A stretch of 64,000 nucleotides of DNA from Gnetum montanum (taxonomy: Eukaryota; Streptophyta; Gnetopsida; Gnetales; Gnetaceae): assembly GCA_015680685.1 (NCBI GenBank), contig MNCI01034769.1:1019604-1083603 (forward strand), written 5' to 3'. This document shows, piece by piece, positions 32,081 through 41,499 of the stretch. Position numbers and translations under genes: made by a program. Every line of letters begins with the position of its first letter. Position 1 is the stretch's first letter. The notes under the pieces are model-generated. The model saw nothing but the letters and a program-made list of their open reading frames with translations, was not told where the DNA came from and searched no databases.

Positions 32081-32965
32081 CTGAAATGGGGGATATCCCC
32101 CATAACTAAACGGTTGAGTATGGCAAGGATTAATAAATGAAGAATGAGGATCCATGCATATTGGAATTATTGACACCGGTCCAAACTTATCCCCTTGGAT
32201 TTTACGCACTTTGTAATAAACACAGTGGGGCACTTCATACGATGTAGTTCCCGGATAACGAGTTGACCCACTATGATGGTTAGGACCGTTAGATGGTATG
32301 CAAGGATTGGGCTGATGCCTCCCATGGTTGTGTTCATTGGGCCTTGTGGTTGTTGGAGTGTTAGTTGGTGGCCCTGATGAAGTGACATGAGGAGCTAGGT
32401 TCGAAGGTAAGGGTGCACCACATTGTTGAACTTGTGCTGGGTTGGAAGATGCAGTGGCCTCAGAATTATGTTGTCCCTTCCTACGGCCGTGTNAAAGTTG
32501 AAAAATTAAAGAAAATTAAAGAAAATATTTATTAATCCTACTTGTCATTAAAATGGGGGATATCCCCCATAACTAAACGGTTGAGTATGGCAAGGATTAA
32601 TAAATGGAAAATGAGGATCCTTGCATATTGGAAGTATTGGGACTGGTCTATACTTATCCCCTTGGGGTTCACACACTTGATTATAATAAGCATAGTGGGG
32701 CACTTTATACGATGTAGTTCCCGGATAACGAGTTGACCCACTATGGTGTTTGTGACCGTTAGATGGTATGCAAGGATTGGACTGATGTCTCCCATGGTTG
32801 TGTTCATTGGGCCTTATGGTTGTTGGAGTGTAAGTTGGTGGCCCTGATGAAGTTACATGAGGCATTGGGTTCGAAGATAAGGGTGCACCACATTATTGGG
32901 CTTGTGCCGGGTTGGAAGATGCAGTGGCCCTCAGAGTTATGTTATCCCTTCCTATGGACGTGTTT
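32050..32965 (-). repeat. Diverged ~460-bp tandem duplication with an N at the junction
   Basis: Copy 1 (about 32050-32492) and copy 2 (about 32500-32965) both contain ATGGGGGATATCCCCCATAA, AACGGTTGAGTATGGCAAGG and the CCCGGATAACGAGTTGACCC block. They differ at many sites, so they are not a simple assembly echo, but the single N at 32493 falls at their junction. On the minus strand they encode Pro/His-rich gag-tail-like frames (32865-32548, 32388-32167) downstream of the gag stop. Confidence 0.85.
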
Positions 32966-34528
32966 AAAGAAAGGACGTCTTTGATGTTGAGGAGGCTCTT
33001 CACTACTATTAGTAGCAGTAGCACAAGTGTTGTTCGTAGGTTGCGGTGGTACAAACACCTTAGGAACAGTTGGTGGAATTGTGGAAGGAGGGAAAGGATA
33101 AGAATGTTGAAAGTTAGGAGGAGGATAAGGTGCACAAGGTGGTGGTTGTGTTGGAGGTATGGGTTGATGGTATTGTGAAGAATGGTATTGTGGTGAGATA
33201 AAGTGTGGTGGCCCAGTTGAAGAAACAGGATGTTGAACGTTATAAGCATTTGGATTCGGAAAATGTGAAGGGTGCCTCCAGTCTAAGGGTGGATTCCCCC
33301 ACGACTGGGATTGTTGCCACTGTGGTCTAACACAGTATCTCTGTACGAACTCTGGATGTAACGTGTTTCCCCAATGCTCATGTAGATGTAACAATATTGG
33401 GCATTGGCCTTTGGGGTGATCGTACAGGCATATGTTGCATTCATACGTAGGATTGGCAGTTGAGCGCTTATTCCCTTCATTCTTTTTTTCCGAATGTCTA
33501 CTATTTTGTCCTGCTTCTTGGGTTGTGAAAACTCTATCTCCAATGATGTTGATATATTCTCCACACTTTTGATTCATCCATTCCAACATCTTATTGATCT
33601 TTGCCTCGGCTTCTTCTAACAATTGTTGTATTGGCAAAGATGATGTTTCCACCTTGGAATTTGTTGATCTCTCCTTGTTATGATCATGGACCTTTGTTGA
33701 GTTAAGATTTTGGTCCCGTTGATGTTTTTCAACACTCTCCCATGTAGCTATTTCTCCTTCTTCTTTTGCTACCCGCTTAATAAGCTCTTGGATTTGATGG
33801 GTTCGTAGGTTGTATAGTTGACCTCGGGCATACGTTCCTAAGGTCTCTCTTGTTTCATTACGTAGCCCATCAATGATATGGTACATTAGCCTTTCCTCGG
33901 AAAACCCATGGCCTGGACAGTTGTTTAACAGTGAATAATATCTTTCTAAGGCCATGTCCAAGGGTTCATGTTTTTCTTGTTTCCATCCTTGGATTTGTTT
34001 CCTCAAGGCTGACACTCTTGCGTAGGTTTGATATTTTTCGTTAAAGACCTCTACCATTGTTGACCAGCGTCGTATTGAATTTGGTTTTAACGATCTATAC
34101 CATACTTTAGCTTGGTCAACGAGTGTCATAGGAAAGAGCTTCAGTTTTTGCCAACTGTTATCAATGTTATTCCATGTGCAGGCATCGTAGAAGGCTAGTA
34201 AATGTTGATGCGGATCTAAGTCATAGCCTCCTGAAAATTTAGGAAAGTTGTTTAAATCGAGCCTGGGTAGTCGGCTCTCTTTACGATGCCTACGTGAGAT
34301 TCGAACAGCCTCTTGTATTTGCGTTAAGCTTGTAGTGGCCAGTGGGGGTTCATCGTCATCGGGTAAGTTAGGCTTTCGTGTGTTATGATGACGTTGTTTT
34401 TGTTCATTCTTATAGGAAACTCCCACTTCAGGTTGTATACTCCAATCTTCATCGTCATATAGCTCATTGGTTCTCCAATGAACTTCCTCACTAAGTGTGG
34501 CGTTATTATCATCTTGTAGGAGAGGCAT
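32942..34528 (-). CDS. Gag of element H (528 codons, intact)
   Basis: Structural protein expected to package element RNA. It starts at ATG 34528, about 110 bases after the primer site. Residues 1-90 are acidic/polar. Residues 92-235 match the Ty3/gypsy retrotransposon gag fold (LPRLDLNNFPKFSGG, WQKLKLFPMTL, AKVWYRSL, RRWSTMVEVF, LDMALERYYSLL, MYHIIDGL). Residues 240-345 include a likely coiled coil (QQLLEEAEAKINKMLEWM). A zinc knuckle uses Cys364, Cys367, His371 and Cys376, a CX2CX3HX4C spacing one residue shorter than usual. Residues 400-528 are Pro/Gln/His-rich. G gag (58823-58563) shares RLDMKNIPRFEGGYNIDP and the same knuckle. No stop or frameshift occurs, and no pol follows. Confidence 0.92.
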   Translation of the reverse strand: MPLLQDDNNATLSEEVHWRTNELYDDEDWSIQPEVGVSYKNEQKQRHHNTRKPNLPDDDEPPLATTSLTQIQEAVRISRRHRKESRLPRLDLNNFPKFSGGYDLDPHQHLLAFYDACTWNNIDNSWQKLKLFPMTLVDQAKVWYRSLKPNSIRRWSTMVEVFNEKYQTYARVSALRKQIQGWKQEKHEPLDMALERYYSLLNNCPGHGFSEERLMYHIIDGLRNETRETLGTYARGQLYNLRTHQIQELIKRVAKEEGEIATWESVEKHQRDQNLNSTKVHDHNKERSTNSKVETSSLPIQQLLEEAEAKINKMLEWMNQKCGEYINIIGDRVFTTQEAGQNSRHSEKKNEGNKRSTANPTYECNICLYDHPKGQCPILLHLHEHWGNTLHPEFVQRYCVRPQWQQSQSWGNPPLDWRHPSHFPNPNAYNVQHPVSSTGPPHFISPQYHSSQYHQPIPPTQPPPCAPYPPPNFQHSYPFPPSTIPPTVPKVFVPPQPTNNTCATATNSSEEPPQHQRRPFFKHVHRKG

Positions 34529-34640
34529 TGTTGTGCGTGAATTTATGTGACTTTTTATAATTCTTCTTTTTAAGAGATATATCGTTAAGTTCTTTACAGC
34601 GACCTTGTATGATATAACTAATCTAGATAACTAGCACCAT

Positions 34641-34658
34641 CCCCGGCAACGGCGCCAA
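34641..34658 (-). other. Primer-binding site of H, tRNA-Asp
   Basis: Minus-strand TGGCGCCGTTGCCGGGGA, exactly complementary to the 3' end of plant tRNA-Asp(GTC) including CCA, one base from the LTR. Athila and several related plant elements use this primer. Confidence 0.92.
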
Positions 34659-34659
34659 T

Positions 34660-35681
34660 GATGAGTGGCGAGGTACCCCTACACTCAACCATACGAAACG
34701 AGCGTCGCACGCGCGATCCGGTCGAACTCCGCAGATGGACTAGTTGTGGTATCTAGATAGTTAGCCTTAGGTCGCAGTTCGCTGTCTTCCCATCTAGACT
34801 AGTTTTGCATATGTCACGTATGGTTTAGTCTAGATGAGGTGTATGATGTGTTCTAATTCTAATGCTACTCCTGATGGCAGTGGAAAATAATATTTAACTA
34901 AATCTAAGCTAAGAGGAAAAGGGTAAGAAAATCTAATCTAGCCTAAGTGCGACGAGCAACCGATTCCTTGATCAACCGTACACATCTTGGACTTCGTGCA
35001 CGACTGCCACTGGGACTACCAAGCATAGGCCTAGGTACGCCACTGGGATTACCAAGCGCAGACCCCAAATACGCCACTGGGTTACCAAGCGTAGATCCCC
35101 CTAGCTACACCACTGGGCTACCAAGCAGTCACACTTAAATGCTCGTAATCAAGTCGTACTCGTTCCGCTTCTAGGAGTTTAGGGTTGAGAGACTAATCGC
35201 GATAAGTAACCGATTCCTTAACTAGCCGTACACACCCGTAGATGCTCGTAGCTAAGTCGTACTCACACCGCGCTATGAAAGCAATAAATAACATGAAATA
35301 AATAACAATAAATAAACTAAGTGAATGCTGCAATGATGAAGTAATCTCGATCTTTATTGCCGGTCATGTGCGTGTCCAAGTACGGCACACTCGAATAAAG
35401 ACACCGTACAATCACATTCACCACACTGCGGGCAGACACGGGAAAATTCTAACTCTGGAGGGATCAAACTGCCAGAGCTTCGCTACCTAAACCTGGGATG
35501 GAAATGAGGGAGAGCCGCCTCTTATTTATAGGAATTGCGGCTGGCTACGATATCGCGTACGTGATATCGCGTACGCGATATTGCATACGCGATATCGCGG
35601 CCCATGATACATCGCGACCCATGATACAACGTGGGTGCCTTAACGTGGGTGCCAGCACTATGTGCAATTCATGTCTCATCA
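34660..35681 (-). repeat. 5' LTR of H (right copy)
   Basis: 1022 bp, ends TGATGA and TCATCA. It carries the same repeat, hairpin and TATA as the left copy, but only four GATATC-type units (35549, 35563, 35577 mutated, 35591). It is the promoter-bearing LTR of the minus-strand transcript. Confidence 0.93.
35523..35530 (-). promoter_or_regulatory. TATA box, 5' LTR of H
   Basis: TATAAATA on the minus strand. The GATATCGCG array begins 19 bases upstream (35549) in transcription sense. It is the probable promoter of gag. Confidence 0.78.
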
Positions 35682-35686
35682 GTAAC
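35682..35686. repeat. Target-site duplication of H, right copy
   Basis: GTAAC, identical to 28479-28483. Beyond it the copia K gag frame resumes. Confidence 0.93.
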
Positions 35687-35763
35687 ATACAATTTTTCTT
35701 ATTTGGGCTAAATGCTCAAACCTAGAAGAATATTTCCATTTGGATGAGATGCTTATAGAAAGT
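35687..35763 (-). pseudogene. Copia K gag fragment upstream of the zinc knuckle
   Basis: Only 77 bases between H and E. On the minus strand the frame carries the first knuckle Cys (in the last codons before the H target site) and continues across H into YYYGKFGHVQYYY. Of the CCHC ligands, the first Cys and the His remain; the other two Cys are Tyr. Further gag should lie right of the window. Confidence 0.7.
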
Positions 35764-36641
35764 TGATGAGCGACAAGTAGACCCTACATCCAACCATACG
35801 AATCATTAAGCATTTATGTGTAATCTAGTTGAATTCCATAGACTTAGAGCCTTCTAAGTCTAGTGGTTTGTAGGAAGTAAAACTAACTATTTCAATCATT
35901 GTCTTCCCAATTACACTTGTGAAATGCAAAGGTATGATTAAGTGCAACAAAGGCATATGTTTTTTATCATTTTTACATTTTATTTTCTAAGTTACCTAAG
36001 AACAAAGAATAAAGAATGAAAGGTATTTAATGGCTAATTTAATCTAACTAGCTAACATTTAACTAATCCTAACATACGCATCCATTCCCACTTATCGTAC
36101 ACATCGTAAACATGTTTAATGCCATTGGGTTACTAACCATCTAGTGTTACTGGGATTACCAAGCATCAAGTGTATGCTTGAAGTGGTCGTACTTATGTGA
36201 TTAATTAATTACCATTTAATTTAGTTTTTTGTATCTTATTTAAGTATTTAATTACTTAAAAAATTAAAGGAATTTTCTTAAAATATTAAATGCATAAAGG
36301 AAATAATTAATCTATTTCAAAGTGGTACAAGGTTTATCAGAAAGCTTGTCTTTATTACCACACACACTATCATGCTTAGGTTTAATATTTCTTGAATAAA
36401 GATCCATATACACTTTGACTCCTACTGTTCGTATTTAGAAAAATATTCTAACTTTTGAATGATAAAACTGTAGGATCTTCCTACAACTATGATACTTATT
36501 CCATAAATGTAGTTGGTGAGAATGTGTTTATAGGTAAAATAAGGAGCCCCATCAATGACTACATGTTAATGGGTCAAACCCCACATTGACGGGATCACGT
36601 TGATAGCATCTTGTCGATGTAACCAACCAAATGATACATCA
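35764..36641 (-). repeat. 3' LTR of E
   Basis: 878 bp, begins TGATGAGCG and ends ATACATCA. Related to LTRs of H and G: it shares CCATACGAA near the start and the TACTGGGATTACCAAGC repeats near 36120-36180. Its upstream control region differs: no GATATC array, but CATCAATGACTAC and TTGTCGATGTAA words (36550-36625) upstream of a minus-strand CCTATAAA (near 36520). Confidence 0.8.
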
Positions 36642-36850
36642 AACTCCCACAATTGAATGAAAGCTCATCCTCAAGTTTTTTAAAAATTTTGGAAAATTAT
36701 GGGATTATTGATAAACAAAAAAAAACACACAAACTACACAATAAAAAATAAGTGTCCAGACTGTACAATTTTATAATGATTACAAAATTTTGGTGTTCAA
36801 GATGACAAAATTAAACACTATGATAAAACTAACAAATACAATTCCTCATA
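36642..36850 (-). other. Polypurine tract region of E
   Basis: Minus-strand GTGGGAGTT directly precedes the LTR, matching CATGGGGGTA in H and G. The next 200 bases are A-rich without a gene. Confidence 0.5.
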
Positions 36851-39673
36851 TGGCATGAAGACATTGGAAAAGATCAAATAGTCCCAGGTTGTGGAGGATC
36901 CAAAGGGCCTTCTCCTACTAAATTAAATTGTGATTAATTTGTAGTGGTTAAGGAAATTGTGATTGTCTGGCGGTAGCTATAATGTCTACTAGAAGATGAA
37001 AGGCATCCATCAGTATCTTCATCATCTTCTTCTTTCCCCTAGGATTGTTCATGGTCCACACAACATCTTGAATTTGGGCTAGAGTGAAAACATCCTAGGG
37101 ACAAGGCATTTTTGGTAATAGCTCCTTCATGTTGACAAACTAGGCATTGAAAAATTTGTGTTCAACATCAAACACCTTGACAGCATTTTGCAACTCTTGG
37201 TAATCATTCATCCTTTTGGCCAAGTTCTTAGTAGTGGATCCCTAATTAGTGAATCACACCTTAAGAACCTCAAGTTTAGCATTAACAATCTAAATCTTTT
37301 TCTTGGTCTGCTTATGAGTTTTGAACTTTGCCTCGTATAACAAGTACAAGCTAACCACTTGCTTCTCCAACTCTGACAATGGTCATCCAATAGTTAGCAT
37401 TTCCAAGTTTTCATAATGGAGATTAGAAAGCTCCATATACTCCATAATATTCTCGATCTATAACTATTTCATATGGATCTCTGCCTTGTTATAGTTATTG
37501 AGCCCATCAAAGATAGGCTGCTAGACATCATGTCCTTCCTTGAGCTATTGGAGGACCTCATTGACTTTTACCTTCATCATCTAGATGTGTTTTTTATTGA
37601 TTTCATTTTATAGACCAACCTAATCTTTGTAATGATTCTTGACTCTCTCAATTTTGAGAGCCTCATTCTTCTAAGTGGCTATCTCTATCATAGATTTTTG
37701 GCAAAGAGCTCGGACTTCCTTCATGAAGAGATTTCTATTTTTGAATGCCAATATTCTTAGTTCAGTGTACACATCAACATTTTGCAAGTGATGATTCTCT
37801 AAAATTAGGATTTTATTCTCATGGCATGTCTGGATCAAGTCCTTCTGAATTGTGTATGTTCTGGCATTGGCCATGGACTAGTCAAAGATGCTTGTCTCCT
37901 TTGCATTATCAACTTTTTTGAGCCTATCTAGAAGCTATTGAAAAGCCTTAATACATGTTAGCATAAGGTTGAGATATGCAAGATTGACAATGAGGGATTT
38001 TTAGTCTACAGCCTTCATAGCCAAGCATTGATTTTGTGCTTGGGTTGTTTCAAGCTTCCCCTTCAATATAATTCACTTTCCCCTTGCTTCTAGTAGCTCC
38101 AACTAGGTTGTAGTAATGGTATTCAGAAGATAGAAGATATCTAGAATTAGTTATCCACTAGTCGATCTAGCAACTCCTCATGCTAGGCTACACTCAATCT
38201 ATCACTAACTATTCCTATAGATGTCTACACATCTCTAAGTGTAGAAATGTCTAGTACATATGCCATAGGTGGATTTAATGCTTTAGCAATTCTATCAACA
38301 ACCACCTCCACTACTATCTCCTACTCATGGTGCTACATCACTAAGATATCTGCATCCTTTCCCTCTTCCAAATGAATTGAAAAAGTAGCAGCATTCCCAT
38401 ATATTTCTAAGAATTACTACTATTGAAAGAGAGATATCATTACCTCTCAAGCATTAGGATTTGATCTCATTGGTAATTGAATTTTTTGAGTAGAGAAAAT
38501 TGGTCCACCTCCTTCCTTTTGGCTAATGGTTCAAGCGACTTCATTGAGGTGACTCATCACTAGGTGATACATAAATGGATTACCACCATTCGTTCTTGCT
38601 CACTACTCTTGGTTACGCAAGAGCTACTTTCAAATCTCATGCATGCATTCCATGGTAATGTAGGCTTTTGGTGTTATTTCCTAAGTGGATGATGGAGGTG
38701 GTGGTAACTACTCCTCTTCTTGGATGATCTTGATAGGCACTTTGTCCTTCATCATCTTCACCTAGGAAGTGGATAGAGCACATTAGATGGCATCATTTAT
38801 GTAGTGTTTTATGCCTTTCCTCTTACATAATTTTTTGTTGAGGTATGGGAAGGGGAGTGCCTTCCTTCCATATTCATTTTCTTTAAATTGCTTTTCTATC
38901 TCGAGATAGATTAGTTATGAATGATTGATGGGGAATTGACTACTTAGAGTGGCACATGCATGGGTAGAGAAGGTCATGATCTTACTTTACCTCACTGTTG
39001 GATTGAGATGAAAGGCTATAATCTTAAATTATGCATGCTCCACCATGGTGAGCATGTCAAACTCCTTATAATTGACTCCATAACATATTTTTGTCCATTG
39101 CTTTTTGATGCCAAGATTTTCCTGCATGGGGGTTTCTATAAGATTGGCCCTAGTTTGTGGTAACCCAAGGATCTCTACAATGGCTTTCACCAAGTAAGAC
39201 ACTAAAATATCTTTGATTTTGATAATTAAATCACCTTGTTGATTATTCTAGAAGAGATATGTCTCTCCCATGTACCACTCCCTGTTGGACATGATTTTGG
39301 TTCACATGGGAGAGTTCTGCAGCTAAGCTTTGACTTCTCGCAATGCAAACTCCAACAAAGATTCAAAGTTTAATTCTTGGAGCACCAATTTCTAGACCTC
39401 CCTATTTGCGATCTACCTAACGTAGGCTTCTATCAATGTCACCTCAAGGTTTGGTCTTAGTTTGGGTGCCTCATCTTAGTGAGACTATTCTATTTCTGCA
39501 TCCTCTTTAGAAATGTGTCAAATAAATTCCATTTTGGGCTCCTTCCTAAGAGGTCCCATTACATGGATCTTTGATTGCTCATGGGGCTATTCTAGGCCCC
39601 TTCTCATTATTGGCTAGTTGTCCCTTGGTTGGGATGGTCCTCCTTCCTATGTATGTTTTCCCTTAGGTTCCAT
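36850..39673 (-). pseudogene. ORF-X of E, unit 1 (broken, ~930 codons)
   Basis: Starts at ATG 39673 (MEPKGKHT). After a variable N-terminus come EVTLIEAYVR-like, SNREWYMGETYLF and KAIVEILGLPQTRANLIETPMQ (near 39300-39150). Next is KKQWTKICYGVNYKEFDMLT, FKIIAFHLNPTV, FPINHS.LIYLEIEKQF and YGRKALPFPYLNKKLCKRKG (39120-38780). The C-terminal half (38400-36900) is Leu/Glu/Gln/Lys-rich and probably coiled coil, e.g. the open stretch 37874-37671 (ENHHLQNVDVYTELRIL). Stops are frequent but the frame signal persists through comparison with unit 2. No known enzyme motif was seen. An env-like or plant-transposon-protein assignment is a guess. Confidence 0.6.
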
Positions 39674-41435
39674 CTATAGTTACAACAAAACTAAGGATTA
39701 GCATTCAATGTGTAACTTATAATATTTAAGTACCTTTCTCATTAGGTGGTTATACTTTAGGCTAAGTTTGGACCATGGTGGATTGATTATTTTATCATTA
39801 TTTTGATGAATTTTAACTTAGATTATTACCAGATCTTTTTGGAAGGGTTTAACTCTTATAATTTGATGTTTTAATATTGGTTTCTCTATTAAACCTTTAT
39901 GAGAGTTAGAAATTTTATGAAAAAATTTTCATTAAAAACCTAAGGTTTATGCTCCCCATGATAAAGAACTTACCTCTAGTAGCTATAGGGTTAAAGAATG
40001 AAATGAATCGGACAAACAGCTAGAAAGATATCACTCTTGAAATGTTCTGGGCTCTAAAAAATTCAAAAACTTCATCCTCATTTATGAGCAAATGTGAAAA
40101 ATGTTGTGTTGCTACCTCTTTATTGGTGAGTGGACCACTACATCAATGAGATCTTGTATACAAGGTCCCGTTTATGTATGGGCTTTATCGATGGGTACTC
40201 ATCTATGGAGCCTATGCCCAAAATTTTCACATTAAATATCTTCCAAATTTCAAGGATTTTTCTTTTGAAATTGGTATCTATGGAGAGCTAGAAAAGCCAT
40301 GAACATGATGGAATACCTGAAGAGGGCTCATGAATGCTCAAAATTTTGAAAATTAGAGAATGAAATATATTGGAGAAGATGCCTCAAGGAGCACATAGTT
40401 GGATGCATTGATGGGGGCACACAAAAGATTTGATTACAAAAATGCCTAAGGATAAGGAACTTAACTAGTCTAACTAAGAGATATGCAATTGGGTCCTCCC
40501 CATACTAGGCACATGTTCTTTTTGTCCTTGCATAACCTTAACTGATTTTGTGGATCCCACAGTTGATTAACAATTATGAAAAGTTAAGGACTGAATCTGG
40601 AAGAATCTACCTAAGAATTTTGACACTTCAAACTAAGACATTAAACAAGAACATGGATAACTGATAGTGAGGTAATTTATGAAAAGAATTAATGGATGAG
40701 AGAGAAAATGGAATTGAATTTCCAATTATGGTCACATGAAGTCCCTTATAGATTCTATGGTTAAATGACCCAATAAAGTTCATCCTTATTCTAGATCAAA
40801 ACCAACGACTTTCAATGACTTCACATTGCCACTCTAGGACCATATCACCCTCTCAAGATGCAACAATGCTCTCACAAATCAATCACCATTCCTTAATTGA
40901 GAAGAAAAGCGAAGCAGGAAGTGAGAAAGCGCCTTAGTTAGAAGGGATCTTTAGGCATGGGTAACATGTCTTTTTAGTCCCATAACCAGTGCTCATAGCC
41001 TATTATTTTATCTAAGGGATGTGCTTTGAATATCCATCATTTCATTTTTTAAAATGTTTTTATGGATTTTCTAGATGAGAACCACACCATGAGAAGACTT
41101 ATTCAACTTCTTATTATTGGTTGATGCAAAATGGTAAGAAATCCATGAAAGCACTCATGTACTTAAGTAAAGAGGTACAAAGAGCTTTAAATCCCCTTGA
41201 AGTCACACCCTTTTCAAACCTTCAAATCTTTCCCAAGTTTGGAAACTACTAAGGTCACAACTTTGTTAAAGTTTTATTAATGAAAAAGGGAACTCATATT
41301 TTCAAAACAAGAAAAACCACAGAGTTTGTGGATGGATGGATGACATGAAATCACTACCTATTCTATGAAAAAGAAACTTTGTCTTAGTCATCAGTCATTA
41401 AAATTCAAAAATAGAAACCAGACATTAGCAATCAA
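39674..41435 (-). other. Spacer, E unit 1
   Basis: No gene. It aligns with 44400-46240 and 16440-18200: AGCTATAGGGTTAAAGAATGA (39980), ACATCAATGAG with CTTGTATACAAG (40140-40164), GGGTCCTCCCCATACTAGGC (40494) and CATAACCAGTGCTCATAGCC (40980). It ends where unit 2 begins (GGTGTTCAGGACACAAAATT at 41437, matching 36790). Confidence 0.6.
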
Positions 41436-41499
41436 GGTGTTCAGGACACAAAATTGAACACCATGACTCAAATCTTTCAAAACTTGGATAGCACATTCC

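Larger units (their letters stand above)
28484..35681 (-). mobile_element. Element H: young, pol-less Athila-like LTR retrotransposon
   Basis: 7198 bp between perfect 5-bp target duplications. It has two LTRs with TGATGA...TCATCA ends, a perfect tRNA-Asp primer site next to the right LTR and a GGGGG-containing purine tract next to the left LTR, so transcription is on the minus strand. It carries an intact gag (32942-34528) and an intact ORF-X type gene (29626-30360). No protease, RT, RNase H or integrase lies between them: 30361-32080 is non-coding spacer. It must use enzymes supplied by other elements. The two LTRs differ at only a few percent of sites, so it is the youngest full insertion here. 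Confidence 0.9.
24459..35763 (-). mobile_element. Element K: Ty1/copia retrotransposon (minus), split by H
   Basis: Minus-strand copia order gag knuckle, protease, integrase, RT, RNase H from right to left. It is interrupted at the gag zinc knuckle by element H (28484-35681, target duplication GTAAC). At 35763 it is cut by the 3' LTR of E, so the N-terminal gag and 5' LTR should lie right of the window. The 3' LTR at 24459-25400 could not be delimited. J and K share a CYYC-type knuckle and may be related. Confidence 0.72.

Noticed and set aside
32912-33178. Plus-strand Arg-rich ORF
   Set aside because: Antisense of the Pro-rich gag tail of H.
34641-34658. Possible tRNA-Asp gene fragment
   Set aside because: Same reason: an 18-base 3' complement adjoining the LTR.
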